Of a DNA stretch of 64,000 nucleotides, positions 44,706-53,738 are shown piece after piece. Position 1 is the stretch's first letter. Each line of letters starts with the position of its first letter. The stretch is from the NCBI GenBank assembly GCA_027531145.1, contig JAPZRF010000022.1:62001-126000 (forward strand), read 5' to 3'. The position numbers and the translations under genes were made by a program. This stretch comes from Brevundimonas sp. (lineage in GTDB: Bacteria; Pseudomonadota; Alphaproteobacteria; Caulobacterales; Caulobacteraceae). The notes beneath the pieces are model-generated. The model saw nothing but the letters and a program-made list of their open reading frames with translations, had not been told where the DNA came from and did not search any database.

Positions 44706-45320
44706 TCAGGTATGGGCGAAGATGTCGATCTCGTCCCAGCCTTCGAGATCGAGCCGGGCCCGGACGGGAAGGAAGTCGAAACAGGCTTGGGCCAGTTCGG
44801 TGCGGCCCTCGCGCGCCAGCATCTCGTCCAGGCGCATGCGCACGGCATGCAGGTGCAGCACGTCCGAGGCGGCGTACTCGACCTGGGCCGGCGACAGGGC
44901 GGGGGTGCCCCAGTCGGAGCTCTGCTGGGCTTTGGAGAGCTCGACCCCGGCCAGTTCGCGCACGACGTCCTTGAGGCCGTGGCGGTCGGTGTAGGTGCGC
45001 GCCAGCTTCGAGCCGACCTTGGTGCAGTAGACCGGGCGCGTCTCGACCCCGAGGTGGAGCAGGAACATGGCGATGTCGAAGCGGCCGAAGTGGAAGAGTT
45101 TCAGCACCGTCGGGTCCGCAAGCAGCCGCTTGAGATTCGGACAGTCGTAGGCCGGCCGGTTCAGCCGCAACACGTGAGCGTCGCCGTCGCCTGACGACAG
45201 CTGCACCACGCACAGGGCGTCGCGGCGGAAGCGCAGGCCCATGGTCTCGGAATCGACGGCCACCACCGGGCCGAGGTTCAGATCGTCCGGCAGGTCGCCT
45301 TCGTGCAGGTGAACGGTCAT
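44706..45320 (-). CDS. rnd: Ribonuclease D (short form, DEDD exonuclease domain)
   Basis: A 204-residue protein covering only the 3'-5' exonuclease domain, without the HRDC domains of E. coli RNase D. The DEDDy acids are in VVAVDSETMGLRF, FGRFDIAMFLLHL and YAASDVLHLHAV (with the Tyr of motif III). It trims 3' ends of tRNAs and other RNAs. The gene begins 101 nt downstream of a tRNA-Leu gene on the same strand and precedes lptC by 2 nt. Confidence 0.92.
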   Translation of the reverse strand: MTVHLHEGDLPDDLNLGPVVAVDSETMGLRFRRDALCVVQLSSGDGDAHVLRLNRPAYDCPNLKRLLADPTVLKLFHFGRFDIAMFLLHLGVETRPVYCTKVGSKLARTYTDRHGLKDVVRELAGVELSKAQQSSDWGTPALSPAQVEYAASDVLHLHAVRMRLDEMLAREGRTELAQACFDFLPVRARLDLEGWDEIDIFAHT

Positions 45321-45383
45321 CGCCTCTCCTTCATGCCTCCGATAGCCGAGCCGGGCCGGCGATGCGATAGGCGGGAAAACTGA

Positions 45384-45415
45384 AGAAGGGCGCCGGGAGG
45401 CCCCGACGCCCTTTT
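45384..45415 (-). terminator. Hairpin terminator between tRNA-Leu(CAG) and rnd
   Basis: AAGGGCG pairs with CGCCCTT, with an inner GGG/CCC, giving a stem about 7 to 10 bp long just after the tRNA 3' end. The T-run on the minus strand is weak (CTTCTTCAGTTTT), while the plus strand reads CCCTTTTC after the stem. It likely ends the tRNA transcript. Confidence 0.6.
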
Positions 45416-45421
45416 CGAATT

Positions 45422-45508
<87 letters not shown>

Positions 45509-45536
45509 CCGACCTGACCGGTCGGAAGGCGCGGAC

Positions 45537-45564
45537 CCTTAAGGCAGGCCTCGAAGGCGGTCAA
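45537..45564 (-). promoter_or_regulatory. Candidate promoter for tRNA-Leu(CAG)
   Basis: On the minus strand TTGACC (45564-45559) and TTAAGG (45542-45537) are separated by 16 nt, about 28 nt before the mature 5' end. The -35 is close to the alphaproteobacterial TTGAC consensus. Confidence 0.5.
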
Positions 45565-45656
45565 CAGGGTTTCGCAAGGGATGCGTCGCGCCGTTGCGTT
45601 GCGGGGGGCGACGCCATCGTCTAAGCGGCGGGGGCATTCTCAGGAGACCCGGAGTC

Positions 45657-46649
45657 ATGGCTCAGATGGCTGGCAAGATCGTCGTCGTGTTCGGCGGTTC
45701 CGGCTTCGTCGGGACCCAGGCCGTGCGGGCGCTCGCCCGTCGCGGCTGGCGGGTGCGGGTGGCGGTGCGCAAACCCCATCTGGCCGGGGCCCTTCGGCCG
45801 GTCGGCGACATCGGCCAGGTCCAGCTGATGCGCTGCGACATTACCCGTCGCGCTGATGTCGAGGCGGCGCTGGAAGGCGCGGACGCCGCCGTCAATCTGG
45901 TCGGCCTGCTGTTCGAGGGACCGGGCGGACGATTCGCGTCCTCGCATCTCGAGGGCGCGCGCCACATCGCTGAAGTCTGCCGTGACCAGCGCATCGAGCG
46001 CCTGGTCCAGATCTCGGCCATCGGGGCTGACGCCTCGGCGGCGGCCGGCTACGCCCGCACCAAGGGCCAGGCCGAGGCGGCGGTGCGCGCCGCCGTGCCA
46101 GGCGCGGTGATCCTTCGGCCGTCGATCATCTTCGGCCATGGCGACGGCTTCCTGAACCGCTTCGCCAGCCTCGCCACCATGGCCCCCGCCCTGCCGCTGA
46201 TCGGCGGCGGCGGCACCCGCTTCCAGCCCGTCTATGTCGGCGACGTGGCCGAGGCTATCGCCGGGTCGCTCGAGCGACCCGAGGCGCGCGGTCGGACCTA
46301 TGAGCTGGGTGGACCGTCGGTCTTCACCTTCAAGGAGATCCTCCAGCTGATCCTTCGCGAGATCGACCGCCGCCGGCCGCTGCTGCCGATCCCGTTCATG
46401 GCGGCGCGCATCCTCGGAAGCTTCGCCCAGCTGAAGGCCGTCGTCGGCATCGCCCCTCAGTTGACCCGCGACCAGGTGCTAATGCTGCATGCGGATAATG
46501 TGGTGTCGGACGGTGCGCCCGGGCTGGCGGCCCTCGGCATTACCCCGACCGGGCTCGAGGCGATCGCCCCGACCTATCTGTGGCGCTATCGCCGCGGCGG
46601 CCAGTTCGCCGCCACGCCGCGTCCGCAGGAGGACGCGCTGCCGGCCTGA
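45657..46649 (+). CDS. Complex I NDUFA9-like NAD(P)-binding protein
   Basis: A 330-residue atypical short-chain dehydrogenase/reductase. The Rossmann motif is VVVFGGSGFVGTQAVRALA; a YARTKGQAEAAV segment gives the SDR Tyr-x-x-x-Lys. VILRPSIIFGHGDGFLNRF and RFQPVYVGDVAEAI are family blocks. Bacterial homologues are annotated as NDUFA9 of complex I or ubiquinone-related assembly factors. ATG 45657 lies behind a CAGGAGA box; ATG 45666 is an alternative. It converges with recQ. Confidence 0.9.
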   Translation: MAQMAGKIVVVFGGSGFVGTQAVRALARRGWRVRVAVRKPHLAGALRPVGDIGQVQLMRCDITRRADVEAALEGADAAVNLVGLLFEGPGGRFASSHLEGARHIAEVCRDQRIERLVQISAIGADASAAAGYARTKGQAEAAVRAAVPGAVILRPSIIFGHGDGFLNRFASLATMAPALPLIGGGGTRFQPVYVGDVAEAIAGSLERPEARGRTYELGGPSVFTFKEILQLILREIDRRRPLLPIPFMAARILGSFAQLKAVVGIAPQLTRDQVLMLHADNVVSDGAPGLAALGITPTGLEAIAPTYLWRYRRGGQFAATPRPQEDALPA

Positions 46650-46670
46650 GGTCGACTGTCGCGGGCGTTG

Positions 46671-48509
46671 TCAGGGCACCAGAACCTTGAGGACGGCCTT
46701 ACCGTAGCGCGCGAGCTTGTTCTGGCCGACACCCGGCACCTGTGACAGGGCACCGAGAGAGCCCGGCTGCGCGGCCGCGATCTCCAGCAGGGTGCGGTCC
46801 TGGAAGATGACATAGGGCGGCACGTGCTGTTCGGCTGCCCGCTCGCGCCGCCACGCCCGCAGCGCCTCGAAGCGTCCCCGCAGGTCGGCGTCGAGGGTCT
46901 CGAGCGCGTCGCGCCGGCGGCGGCGGGGAGCCTCGATCCCGGCGACCGCCCGGTGCGCTGTCTCCACGCGCCGCTCGCCGCGATAGACCGCCCGCACCAG
47001 CTCGGGGTCGCCGAGGGTGATCAGCGGGCGGCCGTCGTTGGGGGCCTCGACCAGCAGGCCCTCGAACAGAAGGTGGTCGATCAGGTCGCGCCATGTGGTG
47101 ATGTCGACATCGGTGCCGATGCCCCAGGTCGAGAGGCTGGTCTCCCACGGCTGCGGATCGCGGCCCTTGCCCAGCAGGTGATCGACCACCCGGGCGCGGC
47201 CAAAGCGCTCGCCGAGCCGCTGCACCGCCGCCAGCACCTTCTGCGCCTCGACCGTGGCGTCGCGCTGCGACGGTGGATCGAGGCAAAGGTCGCAGACGCC
47301 GCAGGGCTCGGCCCCGCTCTCGCCAAAGTAACGGCGCACCGCCTGTGGCCGGCAGGTGGTACCGTCCAGCATGGTGAACAGCTGGCGCGCCTTGCGGGCC
47401 TGGACCCGGCGCACCGCCTCCTCCATCGGCCGCCCCTCGAGGCGTCGCAGGCTCCAGGCGATGTCGGACGGGCCGTAAAGAGTGATGCCCTCGGCCGGAT
47501 CACCATCGCGCCCGGCGCGCCCGACTTCCTGCCAGTAGGCTTCCAGCGAGCTCGGCGGATCGGCGTGGATGACGAAGCGGACGTCCGGTTTGTCCACCCC
47601 CATGCCGAAGGCGATGGTCGCCACCATCACTGCCGCGTCCTCGGCGAGGAAGCGCGCCAGCCGGCGCTCACGCTCGGCGGCCTCCATGCCGGCGTGATAC
47701 GCGAGGGCGGGCACGCCGGCGGCCTCAAGCGCCTCGGACAGACGTTCGGTGCCTTCGCGGCTGCCGCAATAGACCACGCCGGACCGGCCGCGTCGCTCGC
47801 TGACCAGTTCGACCACGCGGGCGTCGGTGCGGGCGCGCGAGGCGGCAGCCTTGCGCTCTGCCGACAGGTGCAGGTTCGGGCGTGCGAAGCTGTCGACGAA
47901 CACCTCAGCCCCCTGCAGGTGCAGGGCTTCGACGATGTCCTCGCGGGTGCGAGGGTCGGCGGTTGCGGTGACGGCCATGCGCGGCACGCCGGAGAACAGC
48001 GCCGCCAGCCGCCCCAGCGCCCGGTAGTCCGGGCGGAAGTCATGGCCCCACTGGCTGACGCAGTGCGCCTCGTCGATGGCGATCAACGCCAGGTCGATCT
48101 CCTGCAGCCGCTCGAGCATGGCACCTGAGAACAGGCCCTCGGGCGAGACGTACAGCAGGTCCAGTGTCCGCTCGCGCGCCATGCGCCAGATACGCGAGCG
48201 CTCGTCTAGGCTGACCCCGCTGTCCAGTCGCGCGGCGGAGACGCCCTGCTGCCGCAGCGCCTCAACCTGGTCGGTCATCAGGGCTATGAGCGGCGACACG
48301 ACCAGCCCCACCCCGGGCCGCAGTATCGAGGGTACCTGGTAGCAGACGCTCTTGCCGCCGCCGGTCGGCAACACCGCGAGTACGTCACGCCCGGCCAGCG
48401 CCTCGGCCACGATCGGGCCCTGCAGCCCGCGGAAGTCGCCGTGGCCCCAGACGCGCCTCAGGGTCTCGCGAGCGGGCGCGAGAGGATCGGGCGGGGAATC
48501 GAACGACAT
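46671..48509 (-). CDS. recQ: ATP-dependent DNA helicase RecQ
   Basis: A 612-residue superfamily 2 helicase. Walker A is LPTGGGKSVCYQVP, the DEAH box is IAIDEAHCVSQWGHDFRPDY, motif VI is QEVGRAGRDG, the zinc-binding cysteines are in PCGVCDLC, and the C-terminal HRDC domain includes VPPYVIFQDRTLLEIA. It acts in RecF-pathway repair, which suits its place 61 nt after recF on the same strand. ATG 48509 (MSFDSPPDP) is preferred over an upstream in-frame start in the gap. Confidence 0.95.
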   Translation of the reverse strand: MSFDSPPDPLAPARETLRRVWGHGDFRGLQGPIVAEALAGRDVLAVLPTGGGKSVCYQVPSILRPGVGLVVSPLIALMTDQVEALRQQGVSAARLDSGVSLDERSRIWRMARERTLDLLYVSPEGLFSGAMLERLQEIDLALIAIDEAHCVSQWGHDFRPDYRALGRLAALFSGVPRMAVTATADPRTREDIVEALHLQGAEVFVDSFARPNLHLSAERKAAASRARTDARVVELVSERRGRSGVVYCGSREGTERLSEALEAAGVPALAYHAGMEAAERERRLARFLAEDAAVMVATIAFGMGVDKPDVRFVIHADPPSSLEAYWQEVGRAGRDGDPAEGITLYGPSDIAWSLRRLEGRPMEEAVRRVQARKARQLFTMLDGTTCRPQAVRRYFGESGAEPCGVCDLCLDPPSQRDATVEAQKVLAAVQRLGERFGRARVVDHLLGKGRDPQPWETSLSTWGIGTDVDITTWRDLIDHLLFEGLLVEAPNDGRPLITLGDPELVRAVYRGERRVETAHRAVAGIEAPRRRRRDALETLDADLRGRFEALRAWRRERAAEQHVPPYVIFQDRTLLEIAAAQPGSLGALSQVPGVGQNKLARYGKAVLKVLVP

Positions 48510-48570
48510 GGCGCGTTTTTGCCCGAGCCGCGCGTCCGGCGCCACCGGGAGAGGCAGCAGGAGGGGCAAT

Positions 48571-49689
48571 CTAGCTCTCCAGCGCGCCTGGAAGGACCCG
48601 GACCATCTGGGCGCGGCCCTCCAGGGCGGCGAACAGGGCGGGCTCGGTGCCGGTCATGAAGGCCTGCAGGCCGAGGTGCTCGATCTCGGCGAACAGGGCG
48701 GCGCGGCGGGTCTCGTCCAGATGCGCCGGGGCCTCGTCGAGCAGTAGCAAGGGCCGGGCGGCAAGCGCGCGCAGGCGCGTGACCTGGGCGAGGATCAGGT
48801 TCAGCACCAGCGCTTTCTGCTCGCCCGACGAGCCCTCGGCCGCCGGCCGTTGCTTGGCCCGGTGCAGGGCCGTCAGGTCGGTGCGGTGGAGGCCGTAAAG
48901 CGACCGTCCCGCAGGCCCGTCGCGGCTTCGCGCGGCGCGGAAGCCCTCGATCAGCCGCCGGACCAGGGTGTTTGCATCGATTCCCCCGGCCGCCCAGACC
49001 TCTGCCGGACCATCGAGCCCCAGGTCGGCCTGGGGGAAGGGGCTGTCGGTGCGCGTGTCCACCGCCGCCTGCAGGGCCGTCAGGGTTGCGGCGCGGGCGA
49101 GCGCGATGCGCGCCCCGCACTCCGCCAGCCGGGCTTCGAGGGCGTCCAGCCAGGCAGGATCGGCCGGCGGGCCCTCGACCGCATCGACAAGGAGTTTGAG
49201 ACGCTCGCGAAGGGCCCTGTCGTAGCTGGCGACGGCAGCGGCGTGGTCAGGCTCGGCGGCGAACACCAGACGGTCGAAGAAGCGGAGTCTCTCGGCGCGG
49301 GTGTCCGAGAACAGTCGGTCCTGTTCCGGCGTGGCCCAAACCGGACGGAGATGGTCGAGCAGCCGGCCGGGCGGTGCCGGCTCGCCGTCGATACGCACCA
49401 CCCTCCGGGCAGCGCCGGGCCCGGGCACGCCGGTGCCCAGCTGGACCTCGTCGGCGAGGCGGGCGCTGACCGCCCAGGGGCGTCCGTCCCGTTCGCCGGG
49501 CTCGCGCCGGCCGATGTCGGCGGCGGTCGCCCCGCGCAGGCCCCGGCCGGGCGTCAGCAGGCTGAGCGCCTCCAGCAGGTTCGTCTTGCCGGCCCCGTTC
49601 GGTCCGACCAGCACCACGGGCCCGCCCGCAGCTTCCAGCCGGGCGGTCGCATAGGAGCGGAAGTCTGTCAGGATGAGCTGGCGGATCAC
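48571..49689 (-). CDS. recF: DNA replication and repair protein RecF
   Basis: A 372-residue SMC-like ATPase starting at GTG 49689. Walker A is [20 protein letters not shown], the signature is [15 protein letters not shown], and Walker B/D-loop is [20 protein letters not shown]. It loads RecA at gaps with RecOR. In many bacteria it follows dnaN directly; here a tRNA, a decayed gene and two plus-strand genes separate it from dnaN. Confidence 0.95.
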   Translation of the reverse strand: MIRQLILTDFRSYATARLEAAGGPVVLVGPNGAGKTNLLEALSLLTPGRGLRGATAADIGRREPGERDGRPWAVSARLADEVQLGTGVPGPGAARRVVRIDGEPAPPGRLLDHLRPVWATPEQDRLFSDTRAERLRFFDRLVFAAEPDHAAAVASYDRALRERLKLLVDAVEGPPADPAWLDALEARLAECGARIALARAATLTALQAAVDTRTDSPFPQADLGLDGPAEVWAAGGIDANTLVRRLIEGFRAARSRDGPAGRSLYGLHRTDLTALHRAKQRPAAEGSSGEQKALVLNLILAQVTRLRALAARPLLLLDEAPAHLDETRRAALFAEIEHLGLQAFMTGTEPALFAALEGRAQMVRVLPGALES

Positions 49690-49752
49690 AGGTGGGAGAC
49701 TCGGCGCGCGCCGACGGGGTCGCGGGCCGGACGTGAGCCGCGCGCGTCCGGG

Positions 49753-50069
49753 TTAGACCTGATGCGCCGGCATTCCAAGCGGCTCGCTCATCACCGGGCC
49801 AGGGCACGCGAGGCCAGGATGCGATCCTGGCCAGCTGGGCAGGGGTCCATCAGCACCGGGCCCAGCGCCAGGCGCTCGTCGGCCCGCGAGGCGCTCGAGG
49901 TCCAACGCGGTGTCGTCGAGGCTGATCAGGGCCACCGGCGGCGGGGGCAGGGGGGCTGTGGCCTCCGCGTCGCCAGCATGCCGGTCATCGCAAGGAACAG
50001 CATCAGGCCCGCGAGCAGGGCGAAGCGGTCGCCAGGCAGCACCAGCGGTCCGAGGGTGATGGCGGTCAT
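49753..50069 (-). pseudogene. Decayed remnant resembling a TlpA-type thioredoxin protein
   Basis: From ATG 50069 the frame gives 47 codons with a hydrophobic N-terminal helix (LVLPGDRFALLAGLMLFLAM) then stops at 49926. In another frame the overlapping sequence continues with PPPVALISLDDTALDLERLAGR, which resembles the strand preceding the CxxC site of TlpA-like proteins (L-D-L-x-x-L-A-G-R), and then ends at 49753 without a CxxC. A frameshift and deletion of an old redoxin gene would explain this, but the match is short. Otherwise this 458-nt gap holds only tRNA-Leu(CAA). Confidence 0.35.
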
Positions 50070-50147
50070 GCGCCCAGTCTGGAGCGCCGGGCCCCGTGGC
50101 CAAGGCGCGATCCGCTCTCGCCCTCGAGGCAGGGCCGAAAGGGCTGA

Positions 50148-50232
50148 TGGTGCGGGTGGTCGGGCTCGAACCGACACTCCTTTCGGAACCGGATTTTGAG
50201 TCCGGCGCGTCTACCAGTTTCACCACACCCGC
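50148..50232 (-). tRNA. tRNA-Leu (anticodon CAA)
   Basis: An 85-nt class II tRNA with encoded CCA. The acceptor stem GCGGGTG pairs with the 3' CACCCGC; the D-loop has GGTAGACGC, the anticodon stem CCGGA/TCCGG encloses CTCAAAA (anticodon CAA), a long variable arm follows, and the T-arm reads GTCGGTTCGAGCCCGAC. It decodes UUG. Confidence 0.96.
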
Positions 50233-50253
50233 ACAGGTGCCACGGACGAGTGT

Positions 50254-50281
50254 TGGTAGCCCGGCCACGAGGGCGATTCAA
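50254..50281 (-). promoter_or_regulatory. Candidate promoter for tRNA-Leu(CAA)
   Basis: On the minus strand TTGAAT (50281-50276), a 16-nt spacer and CTACCA (50259-50254, within GGCTACCAAC) resemble the Caulobacter housekeeping consensus TTGAC and GCTANAWC. It is 22 nt before the mature tRNA. Confidence 0.45.
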
Positions 50282-50340
50282 TCCGGCTGAGACCGCCCGA
50301 CGCCCGGGCACCCCTTGCGTTTCACCTCGCTGTAACGCAG

Positions 50341-51288
50341 ATGACGGACATGAGCGACGCGGCGCCCGATCTGGCCATCCTGTACGAGCATCCCCAGTGG
50401 TTTGAGCCGCTGTTCGCAGCACTGGACCGGCGCGGCGTGGCCTATGTGAAATCCTCCTTCGCCGGGCACCACTTCGATCCCCAGGGCTCGCCGCCCCCGG
50501 CCCCGGTGGTGTTCAGCCGGCTGGCGATGTCGTCCTTTCTGCGCGAGGCCGAGCATCCGATCTTCTATGCCCGCAGCCTCTTTGCCCACTGGGCGGCGCG
50601 GGGCGCGCGGGTGCTGAACGCCGAGGCGCTCGACGTTGACGCCTCCAAGGCGCGGCAGCTGTCGGTGATCTCCGCCCTCGGGCTGCTGACGCCGGAGACG
50701 CGGGTGGTGCACCGCCGTCGGGACCTGATCGCCGCCGCCGCCGGGTTGCGCTTCCCGGTGCTGGTCAAGGCCGACATCGGCGGCTCCGGGGCCGGCATTG
50801 TGCGCTATGACTCCGCCGAGGAACTGGCCGCCGCCGCCGAGGCCGGCGAGACCCCGGTCGGCGTCAACGGCGTGGCCCTGCTGCAGGAGTACTCGCCGCG
50901 TCGGGACGACCGGGTCTATCGCGTCGAGACCCTGGACGGCCGCTTCCTCTACGCCATGGAGGTCGAGAGCCCCGGCGAGACCTTTGACCTCTGCCCCGCC
51001 GACGCCTGTCTGGTGCGCCCGGGTGCGGCGGCCCTGAGCATGACCCGCTTTGAGCCGCCGGCCGAGATCGTGGCCGCGGCCGAGGCCATCGTCCAGGCCG
51101 CGCGGCTGGACATCGGCTCGGTCGAGTACCTGATCGACGACCGCGACGGCTCGACTCGCTTCTACGACCTCAACGCCCTGTCCAACTTCGTGGCCAGACC
51201 CCTCGAGGTGCTGGGCTTCGATCCGCACGAGGATCTGGTCGACTGGCTGGTGGCGGTCATCGCAGGGCAGAAGGCGCTCGCGTCATGA
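50341..51288 (+). CDS. ATP-grasp ligase-like protein (RimK / glutathione-synthase type)
   Basis: A 315-residue protein. The ATP-grasp core is visible: FPVLVKADIGGSGAGIVRYD (nucleotide-binding lysine and glycine-rich loop), VALLQEYSPRRDDRVYRVE and YLIDDRDGSTRFYDLNALSNF (metal-binding Asp/Asn). The N-terminal domain (LAILYEHPQWFEPLFAALDR) is the pre-ATP-grasp fold. Such enzymes join a carboxylate to an amine or thiol via an acyl phosphate. The substrate is unknown. The stop overlaps the start of a luciferase-like monooxygenase gene, so the two likely act together. ATG 50350 is an alternative start. Confidence 0.83.
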   Translation: MTDMSDAAPDLAILYEHPQWFEPLFAALDRRGVAYVKSSFAGHHFDPQGSPPPAPVVFSRLAMSSFLREAEHPIFYARSLFAHWAARGARVLNAEALDVDASKARQLSVISALGLLTPETRVVHRRRDLIAAAAGLRFPVLVKADIGGSGAGIVRYDSAEELAAAAEAGETPVGVNGVALLQEYSPRRDDRVYRVETLDGRFLYAMEVESPGETFDLCPADACLVRPGAAALSMTRFEPPAEIVAAAEAIVQAARLDIGSVEYLIDDRDGSTRFYDLNALSNFVARPLEVLGFDPHEDLVDWLVAVIAGQKALAS

Positions 51289-52337
51289 GGTACGGCTACT
51301 GGGCCCCGGTGTTCGGGGGTTGGCTGCGCAATGTCGATGACGAGCGCGAGGCCAGCTGGGAGGCGCTGTCGTCGCTGGTGCGGCGCTCCGAGCAGATCGG
51401 CTACGACCTGACCCTCGTCGCCGAGCTGAATCTCAACGACATCAAGGGGATCGAGGCCCCGGCGCTGGACGCCTGGTCCTCGGTGGCGGCTCTGGCGGCG
51501 GTGACCGAGCGCATCGAGCTGATGACCGCCGTCCGCCCGAATTTCCACCAGCCGGCCCTGTTCGCCAAGGCGGCGGCCAATATCGACCGCATCGCCAATG
51601 GCCGGCTGGCGCTCAACGTCGTCTCGTCCTGGTGGGCCAAGGAGGCCGAGAGCTACGGCCTGCAGTTCGACCAGCACGACGACCGTTACGCCCGCACCAC
51701 GGAGTGGCTGCAGGTGCTGGACCTGCTTTGGACCCGGCCGCGCACCGATTTCGTCGGCCGCTACTACCAGCTGAAGGACGCCATCGTGGAGCCGAAGCCG
51801 GTGTTCCGGCCGGACCGGCCGCGGCCGGTGATCTACGCCGGCGGCGAGTCCGAGGCGGCCAAGACCATGATCGCCCGCTATTGCGACGCCTATGTCATGC
51901 ACGGCGACGCCCCGGAGGTAATCGCGGAGAAGATTGCCGACATGAAGGCCCGGCGCGAGGCCTTCGGCCTGCCGCCGATGCAGTTCGGCATGGCCGCCTA
52001 CGCCATCGTCCGCGACACGGCGGCCGGGGTGGCGCGCGAGCTGGAGCGGATCACCACCATTCCCGGCCTGGCCGAGGGCAAGCCGCCGCCCGGCTTCGCC
52101 AACTTCGACCAGTGGCTGGCCGGCACCGAACTGGAGCGCGAGCTCAAGATCCGCGAGTACAGCGTCTCCAACCGCGGCCTGCGCCCGGGTCTGGTAGGCA
52201 CGCCGGAGCAGGTCGCCGCACGGGTCGAGGAATTCGAGGCCGCCGGCCTCGACCTGCTGCTGCTGCAGATGTCGCCCCAGGCCGAGGAGATGGAGCGCTT
52301 CTCGGCCCAGGTGATCAGGCCGGGGCGACCAGGCTGA
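51285..52337 (+). CDS. LLM-class flavin-dependent oxidoreductase (SsuD-like)
   Basis: A 350-residue bacterial luciferase-like TIM-barrel protein. RYGYWAPVFGGWLRNV at the start, LMTAVRPNFHQPALFAK, ANGRLALNVVSSWWAKEAE and PVIYAGGESEAAKTMIARY match the alkanesulfonate monooxygenase branch. These enzymes use reduced flavin and oxygen. No flavin reductase or sulfonate transporter gene is nearby, so a sulfonate role is not supported by context. The start overlaps the ATP-grasp gene (ATGA). It converges with dnaN. Confidence 0.88.
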   Translation: MRYGYWAPVFGGWLRNVDDEREASWEALSSLVRRSEQIGYDLTLVAELNLNDIKGIEAPALDAWSSVAALAAVTERIELMTAVRPNFHQPALFAKAAANIDRIANGRLALNVVSSWWAKEAESYGLQFDQHDDRYARTTEWLQVLDLLWTRPRTDFVGRYYQLKDAIVEPKPVFRPDRPRPVIYAGGESEAAKTMIARYCDAYVMHGDAPEVIAEKIADMKARREAFGLPPMQFGMAAYAIVRDTAAGVARELERITTIPGLAEGKPPPGFANFDQWLAGTELERELKIREYSVSNRGLRPGLVGTPEQVAARVEEFEAAGLDLLLLQMSPQAEEMERFSAQVIRPGRPG

Positions 52338-52416
52338 GCGTCGTTGAGCGGGATCAAGGGGCTCTTTCAGGATAACCGCATGAATGACCGCGACGATCCA
52401 GATCGCAGTCCCGTAG

Positions 52417-53535
52417 TCACACCCGCAACGGCATCAGGACATACTGCACCCCCGGGTCGCCGGGGTCGAGGACGAGGGTGGGCGAGGCGGCGTCGGCGAA
52501 GCGGAAGCTGGCGGTCTCGCCGGTGATCTGGCCGGCCACGTCCAGCAGGTAGCGGGCGTTGAAGCCGATCTCGAACGGCTCGTCGGAATAGCCGATTTCG
52601 ACCTCCTCGACGCCCTGGCCGGCTTCCATGTTGCGCACCGTCAGGGTGACGCGGTCCAGCTCGAAGGCCAGCTTCACGCTGCGGCTCTTCTCGGCCGAGA
52701 TGGTGGCGACCCGGTCGACAGCCGAGGCGAACACGCTGTTGTCGATGTCGGCCTGGCGGTCGTTGCCCTTGGGGATGACCCGGACGTAGTCCGGGAAGGC
52801 CCCGTCGATGACCTTGGAGGTGAGGGAGGCGGCGCCGAACTCGAAGCGGATCTTCTGCGGGCTGACCTGGACCTCGACCGGGCCGGAGCCGGCGTCGAGC
52901 AGGCGGCGCACCTGGTCGATGGTCTTGCGCGGCACGATGACACCCGGGCCGCCGGCGGCGCCTTCGGGGGCCGGCATCTCGGCGAGGGCGAGGCGGTGGC
53001 CGTCTGTGGCCACGGCGCGCAGCAGCGGCACCCCGGCCTCGGCCACAGTGTGCAGATACAGGCCGTTCAGATAGTAGCGTGTCTCCTCGGTGGAGACGGC
53101 GAAGCGGGTCTTGTCGATCAGCCGGGCCAGGTCCTCCTTGGCCACGGTGAAGCGCGTTCCGCCGGTCTCGGTCGACATGACCGGGAAGTCGCCGGCCGGC
53201 AGCACCGGCAGGTTGAAGCGCGAGCGGCCGGCCTGGACCGTCAACCGGGGATCGTCGCCGTTGAAGATCAGGGCCACCTCGGCCCCCTCCGGCAGCTTGC
53301 GGACGATCTCGTACAGGGTGTGGGCCGGGGCGGTGATCTGGCCCTCGACCTCGACGGTGGCGTCGGCCTCGTCGACCATCTCCATGTCCAGATCTGTGGC
53401 GGCGAAGGAAAGCCGGTCGCGACCCGCCGACAGCAGCACATTGGACAGGATCGGGATGGTGTTTCGGCGCTCGACCACGCTCTGCACATGGCCGAGGGCC
53501 TTGAGGAGCGCGGAACGTTCGATCGTCAGCTGCAT
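52417..53535 (-). CDS. dnaN: DNA polymerase III beta subunit (sliding clamp)
   Basis: A 372-residue clamp, full length. The N-terminus MQLTIERSALLKALGHVQSV and RRNTIPILSNVLL, the middle LPVLPAGDFPVM and the C-terminal VLMPLRV are family signatures. It tethers polymerase III and organises repair and Hda-mediated DnaA inactivation. It follows dnaA on the minus strand, separated by a 203-nt gap with a palindromic repeat. Confidence 0.97.
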   Translation of the reverse strand: MQLTIERSALLKALGHVQSVVERRNTIPILSNVLLSAGRDRLSFAATDLDMEMVDEADATVEVEGQITAPAHTLYEIVRKLPEGAEVALIFNGDDPRLTVQAGRSRFNLPVLPAGDFPVMSTETGGTRFTVAKEDLARLIDKTRFAVSTEETRYYLNGLYLHTVAEAGVPLLRAVATDGHRLALAEMPAPEGAAGGPGVIVPRKTIDQVRRLLDAGSGPVEVQVSPQKIRFEFGAASLTSKVIDGAFPDYVRVIPKGNDRQADIDNSVFASAVDRVATISAEKSRSVKLAFELDRVTLTVRNMEAGQGVEEVEIGYSDEPFEIGFNARYLLDVAGQITGETASFRFADAASPTLVLDPGDPGVQYVLMPLRV

Positions 53536-53621
53536 GTGTCTTGCCCGCCGGGCGACTCACGGGTCGCCGAGTGTCTATGGGCCCGTGACACTAGCGGATT
53601 GGCCGGGCGGGGCAAGGAAGC

Positions 53622-53720
53622 GGTCAGTCACGAGTGGCGAGTGGCGAGCGAAAGATCTTGATGCCGCGACGATTATCCGCCGCCGTGTCGCCACTCACCA
53701 CTCACCAATCATCACCCGCC
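53622..53720. repeat. GTGAGC-type palindromic element between dnaA and dnaN
   Basis: CGAGTGGCGAGTGGCGAGCG on the left pairs imperfectly with GTCGCCACTCACCACTCACC on the right, with about 50 nt between. Short GAGTGGC units repeat on each arm. The theme matches the elements at 6413-6501 and 60491-60586. It lies 87 nt upstream of the dnaN start and 19 nt downstream of dnaA. Confidence 0.65.
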
Positions 53721-53738
53721 GCTAGCCACTGCCCGGCC

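Noticed and set aside
51285-52337. Alkanesulfonate utilisation locus
   Set aside because: No ssuABC transporter or ssuE reductase gene is present around the monooxygenase gene.
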